Assembly: GCA_023392975.1 (NCBI GenBank)
Contig: JAEWNA010000363.1
Location: 1-17,237 of the forward strand
Length of the DNA stretch: 17,237 bases
Source: Pseudomonadota bacterium
GTDB lineage: Bacteria > Pseudomonadota > Gammaproteobacteria > Xanthomonadales > Xanthomonadaceae
Reading direction: 5' to 3'
The position numbers and the translations under genes were made by a program. Shown here one piece after another: positions 13,321 through 17,237 of this stretch. Numbering within the stretch: position 1 is the stretch's first letter; each line of letters opens with the position of its first letter. The notes under the pieces were generated by a model, which worked only from the letters and a program-made list of their open reading frames with translations, ran no database searches and was not told where the DNA came from.

Positions 13321-14625
13321 TCAGGAACGCGGCGCAGGCGCGGCGGCGAGTGCGATGCGCACCCCGTTCAGCTGCGGCGCGCCGTCGACGACGTCCGTCC
13401 ACACGACGTAGGCGGCATCGGCGCCGAGCGCGATCCGCGGGAATCCGGTGGCGCGGCCGGTGCCCTGCAGGTCGGCGAGCTTCGTGCGCTGCAGCGCCTT
13501 CGACAAGTCGGGCGCGTAGCGGGCCAGCCACAGCGACTGCTTGCCGGCATCCTCGCGCAGCCACAGCAGCCAGACCTGCCCGGCGTCGATCGCGACCGCC
13601 ACCCGGCCCTGCACCGACGCGCCCTGATCCACCGCCACCGGCGCATCGAAATGCGCACCGCCATCGTTGCTGCGAGCGAGGTTGACCGTCGGCTTGTCGC
13701 CGGCGCTCGTGAACCACGCGACCACCGCCTGCGTGCCGCGCGCGGCCACCGACGGCCCGTTCACCGGGCAGGCCGGCATCTTCCAGCCGTCGGCATGCAC
13801 CGCCACCGGCGTCGACCAGGCCTTGCCGTCGAAACGCGTGGCGTAGATGTCGCGGATCTCGTCGTCGCTGCGGTCGCGATAGACCAGCAGCGCGCCGTCC
13901 GCGGTCGCCGCGGCGTCGGTCTGGCAGCAGTCGCAGGTACGGGCATCGAGTTCGACCGCCCGGGTCGCGCGCAGATCGCCGTCGAACACCGCCGCGCGCA
14001 GCGTCATCGGGCCCCCGCCCTCGCCGTCGTCGTGCATGGCGTGTTCTCCGGCGGCATCGGCCTTCGCGTCTCCCGCGGTGCGGCGACCGTCCAGCCAGGC
14101 CACGCCGAGCCGGTCCTCGCCCTGCGGCCAGAACGAGACGAAGCCGTGCTCGGTGGCGGTGGCGTCGTCGTGCACGCGTACCGGCGCGCTCCAGTTCATG
14201 CCGTGATCCATCGAGCGCACCAGCATCACGTCGTAGGCATACGGCGCATCGGCGGATTTCTGCAGCCAGTGCGCCCACAGCGCGCGGTCGTCGGTGATCA
14301 TCAGGTGCGGCGTGTCCGCCCAGTTCACGAACATCGCGTTTCCGACCGCGATCGTGCGCGGGCCCTCCCAGTGGCCGTCGGCGAAACGCTCGGCCATCTG
14401 GAACGCCGGCCGGCGCCCGGTCTGGACGTTGAGCCAGCTCAGCAGGATGCGGCCATCCGGCGCGGCCACGAGGTCGGGCTGCGCCGAGCCGGGCGGCGCG
14501 GGCAGCGGCCAGGCCTCGATCGCGAGATCGCCGACGCGCACGGGTTTCGGGGCCTCGGCCTCTTCGCCGCAGCCGGCGAGCAGGACGAGGGCAGACAGGG
14601 CGAGCGGGCGTAGGAGGGTGCGCAT
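13321..14625 (-). CDS. Sialidase-fold (BNR repeat) lipoprotein with CxCC motif
   Basis: A 434-aa periplasm- or membrane-exposed lipoprotein. Signal peptide LLRPLALSALVLLAGC with lipobox LAGC and Cys19. The remainder reads as a six-bladed beta-propeller of the sialidase superfamily: Asp-box-like motifs SMDHGMNW at 138-145 and SNDGGAHF at 319-326, and repeating strands such as ILLSWLN, LGVAWLDGR, ALLVYRDRSDDEIRDIYATRF, AVVAWFTS, VWLLWLRED and AYVVWTD. Distinctive are CDCCQTDAA at 231-239 and a further Cys286 in MPACPVNGP; RD-x2-DDE-x-RDIY follows the Cys cluster. The sialidase catalytic arginine triad and nucleophilic Tyr cannot be confirmed, so enzyme activity is doubtful. His/Asp-rich EHAMHDDGEG at 194-203 lies in a loop. 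It is divergent from the DUF2007 gene, only 39 bp between start codons. Confidence 0.82.
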   Translation of the reverse strand: MRTLLRPLALSALVLLAGCGEEAEAPKPVRVGDLAIEAWPLPAPPGSAQPDLVAAPDGRILLSWLNVQTGRRPAFQMAERFADGHWEGPRTIAVGNAMFVNWADTPHLMITDDRALWAHWLQKSADAPYAYDVMLVRSMDHGMNWSAPVRVHDDATATEHGFVSFWPQGEDRLGVAWLDGRRTAGDAKADAAGEHAMHDDGEGGGPMTLRAAVFDGDLRATRAVELDARTCDCCQTDAAATADGALLVYRDRSDDEIRDIYATRFDGKAWSTPVAVHADGWKMPACPVNGPSVAARGTQAVVAWFTSAGDKPTVNLARSNDGGAHFDAPVAVDQGASVQGRVAVAIDAGQVWLLWLREDAGKQSLWLARYAPDLSKALQRTKLADLQGTGRATGFPRIALGADAAYVVWTDVVDGAPQLNGVRIALAAAPAPRS

Positions 14626-14664
14626 TCTGCTAGGTTACGCCTGTCGCGTTTGCCCGGCACCCGC

Positions 14665-15075
14665 ATGCACCGCACCGTCGCGAGCTACCTCGATCCGATC
14701 GAAGCCCACATCGTCTGCGGCCGCCTGCAGGCCGAAGGCATCGACGCGATCGTCAGCGACGACCAGACCAACCTCGCGAACTGGGAATGGCGCCAGGCGA
14801 TCGGCGGCACCCGCGTGCGCGTGGCGGAGGACCACTTCGAGGCGGCATGCGCGCTGATCGCGGAGCTCGATGGCGGCGCGTTCTCGCTGGAGCCGGAGGC
14901 CGCCGGGGAACCGCCCCCATATCGCGAAACGTGGTCGAGCCGACTGGCGCTGCTGTTCGGGCTGCTGTTCGGGGTGCCGCTGCCGTGGCGGCGCACCGAA
15001 GACGGCCACGCCGATCCGGATCCAGCGGACGACAACGCAGCTCCCGGGACGGCCGGCGACCGCTTCGAGGCCTGA
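14665..15075 (+). CDS. DUF2007-domain protein
   Basis: A 136-aa protein whose N-terminal part (residues 2-68: RTVASYLDPIEAHIVCGRLQ, then AEGIDAIVSDDQTN, GGTRVRVAEDHFEAACALIAEL) is a DUF2007 domain, a small ferredoxin-like fold annotated as a putative signal-transducing domain with no proven biochemical role. A short hydrophobic stretch (RLALLFGLLFGVPLPW at about 93-108) may associate with the membrane but is short for a full helix. The tail is acidic, Pro/Asp-rich and probably disordered. Start: ATG at 14665; an in-frame TTG at 14650 would add five residues. No Shine-Dalgarno precedes either. The gene converges on the P-loop ATPase, 4 nt between stop codons, and diverges from the lipoprotein gene. 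Confidence 0.8.
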   Translation: MHRTVASYLDPIEAHIVCGRLQAEGIDAIVSDDQTNLANWEWRQAIGGTRVRVAEDHFEAACALIAELDGGAFSLEPEAAGEPPPYRETWSSRLALLFGLLFGVPLPWRRTEDGHADPDPADDNAAPGTAGDRFEA

Positions 15076-15079
15076 ATCG

Positions 15080-15598
15080 TCAGCGCCGCGGCGGCAAGGC
15101 GGCGACGAAGGCGTCCACCACCGCCTGCGAGCGGAGCACGTGCGCATCCACGCCCGCCTGCGCCGCGCGCGCGAGACGTCGCCGCACATCGTCCCCGCGA
15201 CGCCGTCGCCAGGTGGCGATCCAGAGCAGGAAGGCACCATCCAGCCGTTCCGGACAACCCGGCGTCATGTCCGGCCGCGCGCGGCCGCGATGTCGCAGCC
15301 GGCGCTTCACGACGCGCCACAGGCATTGCCACGGCGGCAGGTCGAGCAGGATCGCGGTGTCGCAGGCGGCGAGGCGCAGGTCGAGCGTGCCGCTGTAGTT
15401 CCCGTCCATCACCCAGTTCTCGCCCTGCAGCAATGCGGACACCGTCGCCCGCCATTCGTCCTTCGGCGTTTCCGACCAGCCGGATCGCCAGTACAGCGCG
15501 TCGAGATGGATCAGCGGCAGGTCGAGCCGCTCGGCGAGGCGCCGTGCGAGCGTCGACTTGCCCGCGCCGCCGGGACCGATCAGCAGGATGCGGCGCAT
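15080..15598 (-). CDS. Small P-loop ATPase, adenylate-kinase-like (topology-modulation/FlaR type)
   Basis: A 172-aa P-loop NTPase. Walker A is GPGGAGKST at 8-16. Next come LPLIHLDALYWRSGW at 27-41, WVMDGNYSGTLDLRLAACD at 62-80 and AILLDLPPWQCLWRVVKRRL at 82-101. This is the pattern of the family annotated as adenylate kinase-like or DNA topology modulation protein FlaR; the topology name is historical and the substrate is unknown to me. No membrane segment or signal peptide. It starts 7 nt after the mnmG stop on the same strand, so it is probably co-transcribed with mnmG. It converges with the DUF2007 gene. Confidence 0.86.
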   Translation of the reverse strand: MRRILLIGPGGAGKSTLARRLAERLDLPLIHLDALYWRSGWSETPKDEWRATVSALLQGENWVMDGNYSGTLDLRLAACDTAILLDLPPWQCLWRVVKRRLRHRGRARPDMTPGCPERLDGAFLLWIATWRRRRGDDVRRRLARAAQAGVDAHVLRSQAVVDAFVAALPPRR

Positions 15599-15605
15599 GG
15601 CGACA

Positions 15606-17237
15606 TCAAGCCGCCGCGCCGCGCCGCTTGGTCAGATGCACGAGCAGCAGCGAAATCGCCGCCGGGGTCATGCCCGGGATGCGTTGCGCCTGGCCGACGG
15701 TCTGCGGGCGCACGCGCTCGAGCTTCTGCTGCACTTCGTTCGACAGCCCGCGCACCCTGGCGTAATCGAACGCCGCCGGGATCGACGTGTGTTCATGGCG
15801 CTGCTGGCGCGCGATCTCTTCGCGCTGGCGGGCGAGGTAGCCGGCATATTTCGCCTCGATCTCGACCTGTTCGGCGACGCCGGCATCGTCCGTGCCCGGG
15901 CCTAGCGACGGCACCCGCATCAACGCCGCGTAATCGAGTTCCGGACGGCGCAGCAGGTCCAGCGCGTGCGTCTCCCGGCTGAGGTCGATGCCCAGCGTCG
16001 CCACCGTCTCGCGACCCAGCGCGTTGTTCGGCGCCGCCCACACCGCGGCGAGGCGCGCGGTCTCGGCCGCGACCGCGTCGCGCTTGCGCGAGAAGCGTTC
16101 CCAGCGCGCATCGTCGACGAGGCCGAGGGTTCGCCCGGTTTCGGTCAGACGCAGGTCGGCGTTATCCTCGCGCAGCTGCAGCCGGTATTCGGCGCGGCTG
16201 GTGAACATGCGGTAGGGCTCGTTGGTGCCATGGGTGATCAGGTCGTCGATCAGCACGCCGATGTAGGCCTCGTCGCGGCGCGGTGACCAGGCATCGAGAC
16301 CACGCACGTGGCGCGCGGCGTTGAGGCCGGCGACCAGGCCCTGCGCCGCCGCTTCTTCGTAGCCGGTGGTGCCGTTGATCTGGCCGGCGAAGAACAGGCC
16401 GGAGACGAGCTTGGTCTCGAGCGAGGCCTTCAGCCCGCGCGGGTCGAAGAAGTCGTACTCGATCGCGTAGCCGGCGCGGGTGATGTGCGCGTGCTCAAAC
16501 CCGCGGATGCTGCGGACCAGGTCGAGCTGCACGTCGAACGGCAGCGAGGTCGAGATGCCGTTCGGGTAGATCTCGAACACGTCGAGGCCTTCGGGCTCGA
16601 CGAAGATCTGGTGGCTCGCCTTCTCGGCGAAGCGCACCACCTTGTCCTCGATCGACGGGCAGTAGCGCGGGCCGATGCCCTCGATCTGCCCGCTGTACAG
16701 CGGCGAGCGGTGCAGCGCATTGCGGATGATGTCGTGGGTGCGCTCGGTGGTGTGGGTGATCCAGCACGACACCTGCGGCGGATGGTCCGCCGTGCTGCCG
16801 AGGAACGAGAACACCGGGCGCGGATCGTCGCCGGGCTGCTCTTCCATCGCCGCATAGTCGAGGCTGCGGCCGTCGATGCGCGGCGGCGTGCCGGTCTTCA
16901 GCCGGTCGATCGCGAACGGGCGCTCGCGCAGGCACGCGGCGAGCGTGGCCGCCGGCGGGTCGCCCATGCGCCCGGCCGCGTACTGGGTCTCGCCGATGTG
17001 GATCTTGCCGGCGAGGAAGGTGCCGGCGGTCAGCACCACGGCCTGCGCGCGGAAGCGCAGGCCGGTGTTGGTGATGGCGCCGCGGACGGCATCGCCTTCC
17101 AGGATCAGGTCGTCGACCGCGGACTGGAACACGGTCAGGTTCGGTTCGGTTTCGACCGCACGGCGGATGAAGCGGCGGTAGAGCGACCTGTCGGCCTGGC
17201 AGCGCGTGGCGCGCACCGCCGGTCCCTTCGAGGCGTT
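15606..17237 (-). CDS. mnmG: tRNA uridine-5-carboxymethylaminomethyl modification enzyme, C-terminal 543 codons (partial)
   Basis: MnmG (GidA) works with MnmE to put the cmnm5 group on U34 of certain tRNAs, using FAD, NADH and methylenetetrahydrofolate. The N-terminus, with the FAD-binding GGGHAG region, lies beyond the right edge. The visible part opens with NASKGPAVRATRCQADRSLY and contains GTFLAGKIHIGE, RLKTGTPPRIDGRS, RYCPSIEDKVVRF (with the catalytic-type Cys of the family), EGLDVFEIYPNGISTSLP, AGYAIEYDFFDPRGLK, LFFAGQINGTTGYEEAAAQGL and DLITHGTNEPYRMFTSRAEYRL. The C-terminal helical domain ends at LLVHLTKRRGAAA. Frame is intact to the edge. Any ATG/GTG inside the visible part is not the true start. 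The downstream P-loop ATPase gene follows after 7 nt. Confidence 0.97.
   Translation of the reverse strand, partial: NASKGPAVRATRCQADRSLYRRFIRRAVETEPNLTVFQSAVDDLILEGDAVRGAITNTGLRFRAQAVVLTAGTFLAGKIHIGETQYAAGRMGDPPAATLAACLRERPFAIDRLKTGTPPRIDGRSLDYAAMEEQPGDDPRPVFSFLGSTADHPPQVSCWITHTTERTHDIIRNALHRSPLYSGQIEGIGPRYCPSIEDKVVRFAEKASHQIFVEPEGLDVFEIYPNGISTSLPFDVQLDLVRSIRGFEHAHITRAGYAIEYDFFDPRGLKASLETKLVSGLFFAGQINGTTGYEEAAAQGLVAGLNAARHVRGLDAWSPRRDEAYIGVLIDDLITHGTNEPYRMFTSRAEYRLQLREDNADLRLTETGRTLGLVDDARWERFSRKRDAVAAETARLAAVWAAPNNALGRETVATLGIDLSRETHALDLLRRPELDYAALMRVPSLGPGTDDAGVAEQVEIEAKYAGYLARQREEIARQQRHEHTSIPAAFDYARVRGLSNEVQQKLERVRPQTVGQAQRIPGMTPAAISLLLVHLTKRRGAAA

Noticed and set aside
1..17237. tRNA, rRNA, CRISPR array or insertion sequence
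   Set aside because: No cloverleaf, regularly spaced repeat array, transposase or terminal inverted repeats of an IS were seen.

Overview
The window is GC-rich, densely packed bacterial DNA. It most likely comes from a gammaproteobacterium of the Xanthomonadaceae/Lysobacteraceae type. This inference rests on three things: an effector with a C-terminal domain typical of the Xanthomonas-type type IV secretion system, a G/C-rich double-hairpin repeat of a kind I associate with these genomes, and protein similarity recognised by eye. No database search was possible.

Layout. On the minus strand at the left edge are deoC and the 5' end of deoB (deoxyribonucleoside salvage). Next is an RNA-repair locus on the minus strand: rtcB (RNA ligase), an unrecognised 229-aa gene of visibly lower GC, then rtcA (RNA 3'-phosphate cyclase). 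It is controlled from a 337-bp divergent region by rtcR, a CARF-domain sigma-54 activator read on the plus strand. That region holds an exact -24/-12 sigma-54 promoter facing rtcB, a 20-bp-spaced direct repeat at the right distance to be the RtcR enhancer, and a roughly 188-nt rtcB leader with strong, partly mutually exclusive hairpins. An fnr gene with all four iron-sulfur cysteines converges on rtcR and diverges from a membrane-anchored cytochrome c5-like gene.

The middle carries a secreted ExeM/NucH-like nuclease, a 114-bp repeat, and a translationally coupled pair: an alpha/beta hydrolase and the ZapE/AFG1-type ATPase.

The right third, mostly minus strand, holds a probable interbacterial toxin locus: a lipoprotein immunity candidate followed 10 bp later by an XVIPCD effector with an HExxH zinc-protease motif. 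Beyond it are a CxCC-containing sialidase-fold lipoprotein, a DUF2007 protein on the plus strand, a small P-loop kinase-like ATPase and the C-terminal 543 codons of mnmG.

Best candidates for something undescribed: (1) the unknown protein inside the rtcB-rtcA operon, together with the structured leader and an RtcA that has lost two residues of its GEGGGQ signature; (2) the HExxH/XVIPCD effector with its lipoprotein partner.
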